Source of the DNA: Kiritimatiellia bacterium
Lineage (GTDB): Bacteria; Verrucomicrobiota; Kiritimatiellia; RFP12; UBA1067
Reading direction: 5' to 3'
DNA: 64,000 nt
NCBI GenBank assembly: GCA_017403825.1
Contig: JAFRDO010000016.1
Span: 1 to 64,000 of the forward strand
Below the pieces are notes generated by a model. The model was not told where the DNA came from. It ran no database searches and worked only from the letters and a program-made list of their open reading frames with translations. Below are positions 1-8,976 of the stretch, in pieces (the stretch's first letter is position 1; each line of letters starts with the position of its first letter). A program made the translations under genes and the position numbers.

Positions 1-30
1 CAGATGGAGTTTGAGCTGCTTACGGGATGA
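1..30 (+). CDS. C-terminal tail of an upstream gene (partial)
   Basis: Frame 1 is open from the window edge and stops at TGA 28-30, giving nine residues (QMEFELLTG). Because subunit A normally precedes subunit B in V-ATPase operons, this could be the end of V-ATPase subunit A, but nine residues cannot show it. No terminator is visible between this stop and the next promoter. Confidence 0.3.
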   Translation, partial: QMEFELLTG

Positions 31-152
31 CGAGGCGCATAATCGCGGCAAACCATGCCCGAAAAACCTCCGAAGCCCGCAAAAACGCGCGAGGCTCTCG
101 AAGAGCTCGGTAGCGCTTCCCAAAGGTGGGGATATTCCAGTCGGTGCGGCGA

Positions 153-182
153 TTGAAACCGACGTGCGATTTTTGATATAAT
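153..182 (+). promoter_or_regulatory. Sigma70-type promoter of V-ATPase subunit B gene
   Basis: TTGAAA (153-158), an 18-bp spacer and TATAAT (177-182) with an extended TG at 174-175. The ATG at 190 lies 7 nt after the -10 box, where transcription should begin, so the mRNA is predicted to be leaderless. The block 143-213 recurs at 8967-9037 before an unrelated gene. Confidence 0.75.
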
Positions 183-189
183 CAATTCC

Positions 190-1491
190 ATGTTCAACAA
201 TAAGGTCTATCACAAGATCGACGCCCTGTCAGGCTCGGTCGCGACATTGCGCGCCGAGGGCGTCAGGTACGGCGAGATAGCCGAGGTGGCCTCCCGCGCC
301 GGCACTTCCCTCGCTCAGGTCATCAAGCTCGACGGCCCCAACGTCACCCTCCAGATCTTCGCCGGCGCGCGCGGCGTCGACACCTCGGCAAGCGTCCGGT
401 TCCTCGGCGAGACGATGAAGGTCCCGTTCGCCGACGCCCTGCTGGGCCGCGTCTTCACCGGCGCATGCGTGCCTCGCGACGGCGGCCCCGCTGTCGAGGG
501 CGATCCCTCGCCGATCGGGCAGCCTTCCGTGAACCCGTCGAAGCGCATAATGCCGCACCAGATGGTCCGCACGAACATCCCGATGATCGACCTCTTCAAC
601 TCGCTCGTCAAGTCGCAGAAGCTGCCGATCTTCGCACGCGCGGGCGAACCGTACAACGAGCTCCTCGCCCGCATCGCCCTCCAGGCCGACTCAGACGTCA
701 TCGTCATCGGCGGCATGGGCCTCAAGTACGACGAGTACCTGAAGCTGCGCAACACGCTGGACGCGTCCGGCGCGCTCGCAAAGACCGTGATGTTCGTTCA
801 TACCGCCGCCGACCCGACGGTGGAGTGCATGCTCGTGCCCGACGTGTCGCTCGCAGTGGCGGAGAAGTTCGCGCTTGGCGGGAAGGACGTGCTGGTGCTG
901 CTCACCGACATGACCTCGTTCGCCGACGCGATGAAGGAGATCGCCATCACGATGGAGCAGATCCCATCCAACCGCGGCTACCCCGGCGACCTCTATTCCC
1001 AGCTAGCCTCGCGCTACGAGAAGGCGGTCGACTTCGACGGTGCCGGCTCCATCACCATTCTCGCCGTGACTACGATGCCAGGCGACGACGTGACTCACCC
1101 GGTGCCGGACAACACGGGCTACATCACCGAGGGGCAGTTCTACCTGAAGGGCGGGCGCATCGAGCCGTTCGGCTCTCTCTCCCGACTCAAGCAGCAAGTC
1201 AACAAGGCGACTCGCGAAGACCACCGCACCGTCATGGACGCGATGATCAAGCTATACGCCCAGTACAAGGAGACTATCGAGAAGCAGTCGATGGGCTTCC
1301 GCATGTCAGACTGGGACCGCAAGCTCCTCAAGTACGGCGCCGACTTCGAACGGGAGATGATGGACCTCTCGGTCAACATTCCGCTTGAGGAAGCGTTGGA
1401 TCTCGGCTGGCGCATACTTGCTGACAACTTCGACCGTTCCGAGGTGGGAATTCCGTCCAAGCTTGCCGACAAGTTCTGGCCTAAGGGCTGA
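190..1491 (+). CDS. atpB: V-type ATP synthase subunit B
   Basis: This 433-aa protein is the non-catalytic nucleotide-binding B subunit of a V-type (archaeal/Chlamydia-style) rotary ATPase, part of the cytoplasmic V1 head that couples ATP turnover to ion transport. It is full length for the family. Seen motifs include [70 protein letters not shown] and the C-terminal [15 protein letters not shown]. The start ATG lies 7 nt behind a strong promoter and no Shine-Dalgarno is present. V-ATPase B is usually followed by subunits D, I and K, but here the next gene is an MFS permease, so the ATPase genes are split or rearranged. Assignment is secure from the family motifs; the symbol follows the V-type usage (also called ntpB). 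Confidence 0.95.
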   Translation: MFNNKVYHKIDALSGSVATLRAEGVRYGEIAEVASRAGTSLAQVIKLDGPNVTLQIFAGARGVDTSASVRFLGETMKVPFADALLGRVFTGACVPRDGGPAVEGDPSPIGQPSVNPSKRIMPHQMVRTNIPMIDLFNSLVKSQKLPIFARAGEPYNELLARIALQADSDVIVIGGMGLKYDEYLKLRNTLDASGALAKTVMFVHTAADPTVECMLVPDVSLAVAEKFALGGKDVLVLLTDMTSFADAMKEIAITMEQIPSNRGYPGDLYSQLASRYEKAVDFDGAGSITILAVTTMPGDDVTHPVPDNTGYITEGQFYLKGGRIEPFGSLSRLKQQVNKATREDHRTVMDAMIKLYAQYKETIEKQSMGFRMSDWDRKLLKYGADFEREMMDLSVNIPLEEALDLGWRILADNFDRSEVGIPSKLADKFWPKG

Positions 1492-1514
1492 GCGCAGGGC
1501 GACCGCGCGAGAAG

Positions 1515-2642
1515 GTGAAAGGCAAGGCTGGAGCGCTTACTGCACTGTTTGTGGCCTATGCTGTGATGGCGTTCCCCGACGGCATCGGCGTGATGGCGGC
1601 GCGGTTCGGCATGGAGGGTTCCGCCTCAGCGCTTGTGTTCCTCTGGTTTGCGCTTCTGCCGATTCCCGCCGGAAAGCTCTGCGGCAGGTTTGGCGGACGG
1701 CGGGCCGTTGCCTTTTCGCTTGCCGCAGCCCTGCCGGCGCTTGCCCTGCTGTGGCGGGGGAGCCCGCGGGCATGGCCGGCGGCCGTTGGTTTCGCGTTGG
1801 CAGGAATTGCCAATGTGCTCCTGCAGACGTCAGTTCCCGTCTGGACGGCGGAGCTGTTTGGCGCGACCCGTCTCTCCGGCGTGATGACGGCGGGGCTCTT
1901 CGTCAGGACTGCGACTGCCATCAGCCTGCCGTTCGCAATTGCCGCGCTTGCGTCGGCAGGCGACTGGAGGCTCGTGTTTCCGCTCCTTGCCGCCGTAACG
2001 GCGGCCGCGGTCTTGGCGGTCTGCCGCAGCGGGCCGAAGTCGGACGTGCGTCATGCATCCGCTGCGGATACCGTCACTTTTGGAAGCGTCGGCGTCTTGC
2101 TGAAGGATCGTCCTACCGCATTGGCAGCACTTGCGTTTGCCGTCGCAATCGTGGCGGACATTGCGTTCAATCTCTCCGTGCCAGACGCCATGGCGGCGCG
2201 ATTCGGCGGCGGTGACGTGGAGACTGGGCTGACTTATGCCGTGCTGTTCGGGGTGAAGCTGCCTGTCATGCTTTTAGGCTCGATGCTTTTCGCAAGAAAG
2301 GGAGTGTCACCGTTTCTTCTGCCGGCTGTCCTTGCAGCTGTCGCAGGAACGCTCGTGCTGTTCCTTGCCGGGACGTTCCCCGTCTACCTGTGCGGCGTGG
2401 CACTCTTTGCCGTCGGCTACGCCAACGTCTACGGCTTTGTGTTCGGTGTGGCGGCCCCGCGCCATTCCGATTCCATTCCCTCAGTTTCCGCGCTCCTCAC
2501 GATGTCCGTTGCAGGCGGAGCGCTCGCCTCGCCGCTTGTCGGAGCGCTTTCGCATTTCGGCTCCAGGTCGGCGGAAGCCCTTGCCTTTGCGCTGACCGTC
2601 GCACTGTTCGGCCTTTTCGCGGCGGTGCGTCGTAGAATATGA
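1515..2642 (+). CDS. MFS transporter
   Basis: A 375-aa, very hydrophobic protein made of about 11-12 membrane helices, with the short charged loops typical of the major facilitator superfamily (for example GKLCGRFGGRRAVAF between helices 2 and 3, and the WTAELFGATRLSGVM segment). It should sit in the inner membrane and move a small solute; the substrate cannot be read. The position between the ATPase subunit and a XylR-like regulator makes a sugar plausible, but that is inference. The start is GTG at 1515 with a purine-rich GAGAAGG directly before it, which is too close to be ideal, so an inner start is possible. Its stop codon TGA lies inside the -10 region of the following gene. Confidence 0.8.
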   Translation: MKGKAGALTALFVAYAVMAFPDGIGVMAARFGMEGSASALVFLWFALLPIPAGKLCGRFGGRRAVAFSLAAALPALALLWRGSPRAWPAAVGFALAGIANVLLQTSVPVWTAELFGATRLSGVMTAGLFVRTATAISLPFAIAALASAGDWRLVFPLLAAVTAAAVLAVCRSGPKSDVRHASAADTVTFGSVGVLLKDRPTALAALAFAVAIVADIAFNLSVPDAMAARFGGGDVETGLTYAVLFGVKLPVMLLGSMLFARKGVSPFLLPAVLAAVAGTLVLFLAGTFPVYLCGVALFAVGYANVYGFVFGVAAPRHSDSIPSVSALLTMSVAGGALASPLVGALSHFGSRSAEALAFALTVALFGLFAAVRRRI

Positions 2643-2648
2643 TACAAT
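2640..2648 (+). promoter_or_regulatory. Extended -10 promoter of the XylR-like regulator
   Basis: TGATACAAT with TACAAT at 2643-2648, 8 nt before the ATG at 2657. The TGA of the box is also the stop codon of the MFS gene. The predicted transcript is leaderless. Confidence 0.55.
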
Positions 2649-2656
2649 GACTGGAC

Positions 2657-3817
2657 ATGGACACGGTTCTTTTCTTCGTCTATTCCAACAAGTACATATG
2701 CGCGAACCGCATAGAGGGCGCGAGACGCTATGCCGAGAACACGGGCTGGAACATTCAGGTCATAGAGCGCAACAGCGTGGACCGTCCGCTCGACATAAAG
2801 GGGATAATCGACTTCTGGAAGCCGATCGGCATCATCGCCGAATGCGGGGGCGGAGTTCCCGAGGTCTCGCGCAAGAGCGTGGGGAACGTGCCTATCGTGT
2901 ATCTCGACGAGGATCCCAATGGCGACAAGGGACGTGCGCTCTACGTGAACTCCGACTCCTCCTTGGTCGGTGAGATCGCCGCGAAGGAGATGCTGTCTCT
3001 CAACATGCCGCACTACGCTTTCGTCGGTTGGCGAATGCCGCGCTTCTGGAGCGAAGAGCGTCGCGCCGCGTTTGAATCTGCGCTGAGGCTGCATGGGCGA
3101 GACTGCATGACGTTCGCTTGTCCGCCGAAGGTCTCCGCCCTGCGTCGGCGCGAGCTTCTCAACGCGTGGGTGAAGTCCTTGCCGAAACCCTGCGGCGTGT
3201 TCGCCGTCAACGACCCTGTCGGGGAGGAGATTCTTGCGACTGCGGTCGCGTCCGGCATTTCCGTGCCCGACGAGCTTGCGGTGATAGGAGTTGACGACGA
3301 CCCCGTGATATGCGAACGCACGAAGCCGTCGCTCTCGTCGATACGCCTTGATTTCGAACAGGGAGGATACATCTGCGCGGAACTTCTCGACAGGCGGCTG
3401 AAGGATTCTCGCTTCACCCATGCCGCGCTGAAGTTCGAGCCCGTGTTCGTGAACAGGCGCCAGTCGACGCGGAGGTCCGCGCTCACCGACAGCCGCGTGG
3501 CGAAGGCCATGGAATACATCAGGCGGAACGCTTGCGACGGAATAGGCACCCAGGAGGTTGCTCGGGAGATGGACCTCTCCCGCCGCATGGCGGAAATAGT
3601 GTTCAAGCGCAACACGGGGCGCACGATCCACGACGAGATTACGTCCGTCAGGATGGAGCGCGTCGAGCGGCTTCTGGCGAATCCCAGGCAGGACATCGCA
3701 GCAGTGGCCGGTCTCTGCGGCTGGGCTTCGGAATCGGTCCTGCGCAAAAGCTTCAAGGAGCGCCACGGCGGTCTTTCCATGCGCGAATGGCGCAAGAAGA
3801 ATTCGATTTGCCACTGA
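2657..3817 (+). CDS. XylR-like AraC family transcriptional regulator
   Basis: A 386-aa DNA-binding regulator. Residues about 1-270 form a LacI/periplasmic-binding-protein-like sugar sensor (FAVNDPVGEEIL and VIGVDDDPVICERTKPSLSSI are the classical LacI-type blocks), and residues about 280-386 form an AraC double helix-turn-helix (IGTQEVAREMDLSRRMAEIV, then DIAAVAGLCGWASESVLRKS). There is no N-terminal LacI HTH, which is the XylR (YiaJ-like) arrangement of E. coli XylR and PVC/Bacteroidetes relatives. It probably binds a pentose or other sugar and controls the downstream glycosidase genes. The ATG at 2657 is chosen because it sits 8 nt after the -10 box; an out-of-frame ATG at 2647 is too close. 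Confidence 0.88.
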   Translation: MDTVLFFVYSNKYICANRIEGARRYAENTGWNIQVIERNSVDRPLDIKGIIDFWKPIGIIAECGGGVPEVSRKSVGNVPIVYLDEDPNGDKGRALYVNSDSSLVGEIAAKEMLSLNMPHYAFVGWRMPRFWSEERRAAFESALRLHGRDCMTFACPPKVSALRRRELLNAWVKSLPKPCGVFAVNDPVGEEILATAVASGISVPDELAVIGVDDDPVICERTKPSLSSIRLDFEQGGYICAELLDRRLKDSRFTHAALKFEPVFVNRRQSTRRSALTDSRVAKAMEYIRRNACDGIGTQEVAREMDLSRRMAEIVFKRNTGRTIHDEITSVRMERVERLLANPRQDIAAVAGLCGWASESVLRKSFKERHGGLSMREWRKKNSICH

Positions 3818-3879
3818 GAACGTTTCGTACAATCGGCGTTTTTTATTGCGCTAAACAGGCGGTGCGCGGATTTTGCCTG

Positions 3880-3888
3880 TGGTATAAT
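3880..3888 (+). promoter_or_regulatory. Extended -10 promoter
   Basis: TGGTATAAT with TATAAT at 3883-3888. The first ATG is 6 nt downstream (3895) and opens a 10-codon micro-ORF; the large gene starts 74 nt after the box with its own ribosome binding site. Confidence 0.7.
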
Positions 3889-3894
3889 AAAAGC

Positions 3895-3927
3895 ATGGAG
3901 ACAATGTCGGTTCCTGATTGTGGCTAA
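3895..3927 (+). CDS. Possible leaderless micro-ORF in the 5' leader
   Basis: ATG GAG ACA ATG ... TAA encodes METMSVPDCG. The ATG sits 6 nt after TATAAT, the exact spacing used by annotated leaderless genes in this window, and the ORF ends 34 nt before the start of the giant secreted protein gene. Whether it is translated is inference. A comparable micro-ORF occurs at 30211. Confidence 0.3.
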   Translation: METMSVPDCG

Positions 3928-3961
3928 CGACACGTCTAATAAAGCAGAAAGGGGACAAATC

Positions 3962-6013
3962 ATGAACAGATTGACAATCGGTGCGGTGGCGGTTTGCTTC
4001 GGATTGATTTGTGCGGAAGTAAAGGCCGCGACGACCTACACGTGGAAGGCTTCGCCGGTCGATGCCAATTGGAACACTACGTCCCTCAACTGGACGACCG
4101 ACGGCACAGACTCCGTGGCTTGGGTGAACAACGCCGACGACCCGAACAACGCCGTCTTTGGCGACTCATCGTCGAAAGCAATTACCGTCGGGGGAAATCG
4201 ACGCATATATGATTTGACCATCAACAAGGGCGGGTACAACTTTTCGGGCACTTCATGCAATCTGATCATCTATGGCACGATGACGGTGGATGGCAACACG
4301 ACATTCGGGGGCAAGTTGTCCAGCGGTGCGGCAGACGGCTCGCTCCGTCTCACATCAACAACATCAACCTCGTCATCGGAATATACCATGAATTTCAATA
4401 GTTCACAGAATGCCTATACAAACATCTACCTGAACGGCACCTTCGTCTTTGTGCCGATTCTCGACGGTGCCTTGGGGCCCAAACCCACCACGCCGACGGA
4501 GAGCATTTCCGTCACGGACGGCTCGCCGACGCTTTTTGGCGGCACCTACAACAACAAGTCGTTTACCGTCAACTCCAACCGTATCGTCAAGATCGCCTCT
4601 GGGAAATCGCTAAAAATTGCCTCCAATTACACGTTCACGCTCGGAGGCCCGGTCATCGCGGAGCCGACGTCGGGATACGACTACAGCCGGAACACCTACG
4701 TTCAGGTTCGCGGCAAAGCTGGTTGGGAGGGCCTGATAGTCTTTGACCCCGGCGCGGGCGTCACTAACGCTTTCGGACGCTTGAAAGTCGCGGGCAGGGG
4801 AAAGCTCGCGAGCGGAGTGACGCGCGTGACGGGACCGGGAGGCGCGACCGAGGATACGGCCATTCTGTATGTCGCCCGTGGCTCCTCTGCCACCGAATAC
4901 AGCGACAAGTGGGGCAACCTTCTGGTCGATGGCGGCGAACTCTATGCGTCGCAACAAGTCAATGTGAACGTGAGTTACTATGGCCAGGTGACGGTAACGA
5001 ATTTCGGCAAGGTGTACATGCCGAAAGTTGACTGGCTCAACGGGAGCAGCGGGCGAGGCAAGTTGACGATTGCGAAGGACGGCGAGTTTACCGTGAACCT
5101 CCTGCGCATCAGCCAGTCTTCGAGCCTTTCGGAAGTCCATCTTAACGAGGGCGGTCTGCTTTCGGCCACACACCTCTGCATCGATCCTTCAGGTACGCGC
5201 AAGGGCAAGTTCCGCTTCAACGGCGGACGCCTCCGGTCAAGGGAAGCCAAGAACCCTTTCTTCGCGAATACCAGCGGAACGTCATTGGCTGAAGACAAGG
5301 CGGCCTATGTCACCTTTGCCGTAGGCGAGAATGGTGCGGTGTTTGACACGGAATTGAAGAACCTCTATTGGAACCGCCCGCTTGTGAGCGACCCGGCGGA
5401 GGTGGGCGCCAAGGATGGCGGACTGCACAAGATCGGTGGAAACATCCTCATTCTCACGAACACCAACTGCTACAACGGCGTCACATGGATCGAGGGCGGC
5501 GACGCGCAGTTGCGCGTGGACAACGCCCTGCCGCCCGGCACGACGCTGCGCCTTTCCAACGGCGGGTTCATCACCGCATACACGTTCGAGAAGGAATCTC
5601 CGGCGCGTTCTACGGTCCAGTGGATCGGACGCGTAGAAGGGAACGGCGCGCTCAAGTACATGACGCAATCGCATGTCACGAACTCGATTGCGCCGTCGGT
5701 GGACGGAACGATCAAGTTCGAGTCGCGCTGCGACCTGAGCGGCGACTACGAGGTTGTCGGCAATGCGAGCGGTTGCAGCTGCCTTCAGGTTGCCGCGGGA
5801 CAGAGTGTCTCCGGCTTGACGCTGACAGTCAACGACTTTTCGACGTTCGACAGGGATGCGCCGAAGGATCAGTATCAGATCCTCTCTGCGCCTGACGGCT
5901 ACACGGGCGAGTTCGTGCTTCCGGAAGGGTTGCCGAACGGATGGGGCTTGAAGTACACTGCCACCGGCGTGTATCTCAGGGCGACCAGAGGCTTGGTGAT
6001 TTCGATCAGGTAA
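3962..6013 (+). CDS. Giant secreted beta-strand (autotransporter-like) surface protein
   Basis: This 683-aa protein begins with a signal peptide (MNRLTIGAVAVCFGLICAEVKA) and continues with Gly/Asn/Thr-rich segments that look like parallel beta-helix or autotransporter-associated beta-strand repeats (for example LTINKGGYNFSG, LVDGGELYASQQVNVN, LTNTNCYNGVTWIEGGDAQL). No catalytic motif was recognised. The start is ATG 3962, preceded by AAAGGGGA about 8 nt upstream. The C-terminus ends GWGLKY...YLRATRGLVISIR, which resembles the end of the 15712-18579 protein, so both may share a sorting or anchoring tail. It follows the XylR-like regulator and precedes a GH39-like glycosidase. Surface attachment to a glycan substrate is a reasonable inference only. 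Confidence 0.65.
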   Translation: MNRLTIGAVAVCFGLICAEVKAATTYTWKASPVDANWNTTSLNWTTDGTDSVAWVNNADDPNNAVFGDSSSKAITVGGNRRIYDLTINKGGYNFSGTSCNLIIYGTMTVDGNTTFGGKLSSGAADGSLRLTSTTSTSSSEYTMNFNSSQNAYTNIYLNGTFVFVPILDGALGPKPTTPTESISVTDGSPTLFGGTYNNKSFTVNSNRIVKIASGKSLKIASNYTFTLGGPVIAEPTSGYDYSRNTYVQVRGKAGWEGLIVFDPGAGVTNAFGRLKVAGRGKLASGVTRVTGPGGATEDTAILYVARGSSATEYSDKWGNLLVDGGELYASQQVNVNVSYYGQVTVTNFGKVYMPKVDWLNGSSGRGKLTIAKDGEFTVNLLRISQSSSLSEVHLNEGGLLSATHLCIDPSGTRKGKFRFNGGRLRSREAKNPFFANTSGTSLAEDKAAYVTFAVGENGAVFDTELKNLYWNRPLVSDPAEVGAKDGGLHKIGGNILILTNTNCYNGVTWIEGGDAQLRVDNALPPGTTLRLSNGGFITAYTFEKESPARSTVQWIGRVEGNGALKYMTQSHVTNSIAPSVDGTIKFESRCDLSGDYEVVGNASGCSCLQVAAGQSVSGLTLTVNDFSTFDRDAPKDQYQILSAPDGYTGEFVLPEGLPNGWGLKYTATGVYLRATRGLVISIR

Positions 6014-6022
6014 GGGAAACAA

Positions 6023-6031
6023 TGGTATAAT
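6023..6031 (+). promoter_or_regulatory. Extended -10 promoter of GH39-like gene
   Basis: TGGTATAAT with TATAAT at 6026-6031. An ATG directly after the box (6032) would lie upstream of the expected start point, so the ATG at 6038, 6 nt after the box, is the likely leaderless start. Confidence 0.65.
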
Positions 6032-6037
6032 ATGCCC

Positions 6038-7462
6038 ATGACGCTTCTTAAAGACAGGATTGTGGGTTTTCTGATGGGAGTGACCATCTTTGCGTCTGCG
6101 GCGCTCGCCGCAGACGCGCCGTTTCATGTCGCCGTCGATCCAGGCGTCGCCGTCGGTCCCGTCAAGCCTGTGAACGGCGTGGGGCAGCCGCCGATGGTCG
6201 GCGCACTGGACAAATGGCCGATGATGCATTATCTCAAGGAGGCCGGCATCCCCTATTCGCGGCTGCACGATGTCGGAGGCAGGCTTGGCGGCGGGCTCTT
6301 CGTTGACATCCCGAACCTCTTCCCGGATTTTGACGCCGACGAGAACGATCCGAAGAGCTACCGTTTCGCCTACACCGACTCGCTCATGAAGGCGCTTGAT
6401 GCGAATGGCGTGGAACCGTTCTTCCGTCTTGGCGTGACCATAGAGAACTGGGTGAACAAGGGGCTCCCGCCGCTCAGGACCAAGCCTCCAAAGGATTTCG
6501 CCAAGTGGGGACGCATCTGCGAACACGTCATCAGTCACTACACGGAAGGCTGGGCGAACGGCTTCAAGATGAAAGTCGAATACTGGGAGATATGGAACGA
6601 GCCGGAGGGCGCGTCCATGTTCGGTGCGCCGTTCAAGGAATACCTGCGCCTCTACGGAACGGTTGCGCCGCAGCTTAAGAAGAGATTCCCGCACCTCAAG
6701 ATCGGCGGATACGCCAGCTGCGGTTTTTACGCCGGCGTCGACGCCGAGTTCGTTGAGGCCGCCGCCATTGCGCCCAACATGAAATATTTCGTGGAGTGCG
6801 CCCGCAAATTCCTCGCGGCGGCGCAAAAGAACGGCTGGCCGCTCGACTTCTTCTCGTTCCACTCCTATTCCGCTCCGCGCGAGGCCCTGCGACAGGTCCG
6901 CTACGCAGACCGTCTGCTGGACGAATACGGATTCACAAGGGAGAAGACGAAACGTGTCTTCAACGAATGGCTGCCGTTCGCAGGACTTGAGAACCTCGGC
7001 ACGTCTCGACAGGCGGCGGCAATAGCGGCCGAGCTGATAGGGCTTCAGAACGGTCCGTGCGACGTCGCCTGCGTCTATGACGCCCGGTGCAGCACGGGAC
7101 AGTTCTCGCCGCTTTTCAATCCGCTCACCCAGAAGCCGCACAAGGCGTACTGGTCGTTCGTTGCGTTCAACGAGCTGCGCAAGCGCGGTACGGCAGTGCG
7201 ATCGGTGGTGCGCGACGAAAAGGGAAAGGACGCCGCGTCGAGCATCTACGTCGCCTCAGCGCGGGGAGCGGACGGTTCAGTCGCCGTGATGCTTGCAAAT
7301 CTCGGTTCGCAAGAGAAGCCGTTCGCGCTTGATGTGGGAGGCGCGCGCGCGTCTTGTCCGAGATGCCGCATCATCGACGATTCGCGCACGTGGAAGGAGA
7401 TTCCTCTGCCTGACGCGCTTCCGCCGCGTTCCGTCCTTCTTGTCGAAGTCAAGTCCTACTGA
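6038..7462 (+). CDS. Secreted GH39-like glycoside hydrolase (paralogue 1)
   Basis: A 474-aa clan GH-A hydrolase with a signal peptide (GFLMGVTIFASAALAADA). The strand-4 motif WEIWNEPEG gives the probable acid/base Glu188, and FNEWLPF gives the probable nucleophile Glu310, as in GH39 (beta-xylosidase/alpha-L-iduronidase) and close GH-A families. The N-terminal KPVNGVGQPPM and IPYSRLHDVGG blocks also fit. It probably removes xylose or a related sugar from oligosaccharides in the periplasm or outside the cell; the exact substrate is not readable. The next gene starts at once after it, so they are likely co-transcribed. The protein at 21899-23308 is a clear paralogue sharing long blocks such as ALQNGPC-type and YDARC segments. 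Confidence 0.82.
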   Translation: MTLLKDRIVGFLMGVTIFASAALAADAPFHVAVDPGVAVGPVKPVNGVGQPPMVGALDKWPMMHYLKEAGIPYSRLHDVGGRLGGGLFVDIPNLFPDFDADENDPKSYRFAYTDSLMKALDANGVEPFFRLGVTIENWVNKGLPPLRTKPPKDFAKWGRICEHVISHYTEGWANGFKMKVEYWEIWNEPEGASMFGAPFKEYLRLYGTVAPQLKKRFPHLKIGGYASCGFYAGVDAEFVEAAAIAPNMKYFVECARKFLAAAQKNGWPLDFFSFHSYSAPREALRQVRYADRLLDEYGFTREKTKRVFNEWLPFAGLENLGTSRQAAAIAAELIGLQNGPCDVACVYDARCSTGQFSPLFNPLTQKPHKAYWSFVAFNELRKRGTAVRSVVRDEKGKDAASSIYVASARGADGSVAVMLANLGSQEKPFALDVGGARASCPRCRIIDDSRTWKEIPLPDALPPRSVLLVEVKSY

Positions 7463-7483
7463 ATGAATGGGAGCGTGCCTGGC

Positions 7484-8926
7484 ATGAAAAGAGTCCATTT
7501 GGCAACGGCGGCGGCGATTGCCGCGACAACGGCGTTCGCTGCGGAGTTTCGCGGCGTTGACGACGGACGGGTGCTGACCAACCCCGGCATGGGGCTTACG
7601 ATGCACTACTACTCGAACGTGCCGACAGCCTACGGCTCGGAACTTGAGCCTGGCGACGACATGGCGTGGTTTCCGGGATGCTCCGTATGCTATCTGAGGC
7701 TCCCGTGGAGCATGCTGGAGCCTGAGGAAGGCGTCTATGACTGGTCGACCGTTGACACTCCTGCCCAGCGCTGGATCGCCAGGGGCGGGCAGATCGCCCT
7801 GCGGTTCACCTGCTCGGAAGACTGGATGTACTACGCGACGCCGAAATGGGTCAAGGAGGCCGGGGCTAAGGGGACTCAATACCGCCTTTGGGCCGGGAAG
7901 GGACCTGTCCGCACGCCAGACGGCAAGACGCTGCCTTGGGATCCCGATTTCGGCGATCCGGTTTTCTTCGCCAAGCTGGAGAAGTTCCTTGCCGCATTCG
8001 CTGCGCGATACGACGGGCGGCCTGAAGTCGCGTTCGTCGACATCGGCTCCTACGGACTGTGGGGCGAGGGGCACACCTTTGGCTCCAGTCGGGTTCCGGA
8101 GGAGAAACGCGCAGTGGACATTCCGCGGCACATCGACCTCTGGTGCAAGTATTTCAGGCGGACGCAGCTAGTCATTTCGGACGACATCGACGGCAACGCC
8201 AACCAGTCCGGCAAATATCCGATCTTGGACTATGCGCGGTCGAAGGGCGTGGCGTGGCGCGACGACTCGATCCTCGTGGAGCCGCCGCCGCGCTCGTGGT
8301 ATCATGCCGACCAGGCCGAGCGCTACTGGCGCACGCTGCCGGTAGTGCTGGAGCACGAGCATTACTGGGGCAGCGTGCATCGCAAGGCGTGGTCGCAGGA
8401 GCTTCTGGTGAAGTCGGTGGAGGACATGCACGCGAGCTACATGTCCATTCACGGGAAGCCTCAGAAGCTGCTGGACGAGAACCGCGATGCGTTCGGGAAG
8501 ATCGCGCGGCGGCTCGGCTACCGCTTCGTTCCGCAGACGGTGGCGTGGCCGGACGCGGTGAAGGTCGGCAAGGGCGGCAAGACGTTCGAGGTTTCGTTCT
8601 CGTTCGTGAATCACGGCGTCGCGCCGTGCTATGGTGACGCCTATCCGTGCCTGACAGCCAAGGACGCCAAGAGTCGCATAATCGCAGTTCTCGCGGACGA
8701 TGGCTTCAATCTCAAGGGGCTTATGCCCGACGCTTCCAAGGAGCATGCTGCGAAGTTCAGGCTGGGGCGTTTTGATGCGCCGAAGTTCCCGGCGTCAGGC
8801 ACGTTCGACCTCTACCTCTCTGTCGGAAAGGCGGACGGTACGCCCGTCTACGAGTTGCCGATAGGCGGTGATGACGGACATCGCCGTTACAAGATCGGCT
8901 CCATTGCGCTCGATGCGGTGAAATGA
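7484..8926 (+). CDS. Secreted DUF4832/GH-A-like putative glycosidase
   Basis: A 480-aa protein with a signal peptide (MKRVHLATAAAIAATTAFA). It looks like a TIM-barrel glycosidase-type protein: LTNPGMGLTMHYYSN, the LEPEEGVYDWSTVDTP block typical of GH42/GH10-like barrels, FVDIGSYGLWGEG, and a C-terminal beta-domain (VAPCYGDAYPCLT, FDLYLSVGKADG). This order resembles DUF4874/DUF4832 proteins found in Bacteroidetes and PVC glycan loci. Substrate is unknown. An ATG at 7463 abuts the preceding stop, but 7484 is preferred because GGGAG lies about 10 nt upstream and the signal peptide then begins normally. It forms an operon with the GH39-like gene. Confidence 0.65.
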   Translation: MKRVHLATAAAIAATTAFAAEFRGVDDGRVLTNPGMGLTMHYYSNVPTAYGSELEPGDDMAWFPGCSVCYLRLPWSMLEPEEGVYDWSTVDTPAQRWIARGGQIALRFTCSEDWMYYATPKWVKEAGAKGTQYRLWAGKGPVRTPDGKTLPWDPDFGDPVFFAKLEKFLAAFAARYDGRPEVAFVDIGSYGLWGEGHTFGSSRVPEEKRAVDIPRHIDLWCKYFRRTQLVISDDIDGNANQSGKYPILDYARSKGVAWRDDSILVEPPPRSWYHADQAERYWRTLPVVLEHEHYWGSVHRKAWSQELLVKSVEDMHASYMSIHGKPQKLLDENRDAFGKIARRLGYRFVPQTVAWPDAVKVGKGGKTFEVSFSFVNHGVAPCYGDAYPCLTAKDAKSRIIAVLADDGFNLKGLMPDASKEHAAKFRLGRFDAPKFPASGTFDLYLSVGKADGTPVYELPIGGDDGHRRYKIGSIALDAVK

Positions 8927-8976
8927 GCGCAATGTTTGGCGGCGGCATGCCGTCGCGACATGCGGAGGTGCGGCGA

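Noticed and set aside
55..156. A 33-residue ORF (MPEKPPKPAKTR...) upstream of V-ATPase B
   Set aside because: Its stop lies inside the TTGAAA -35 box, it has no ribosome binding site or promoter, and its composition is unremarkable.
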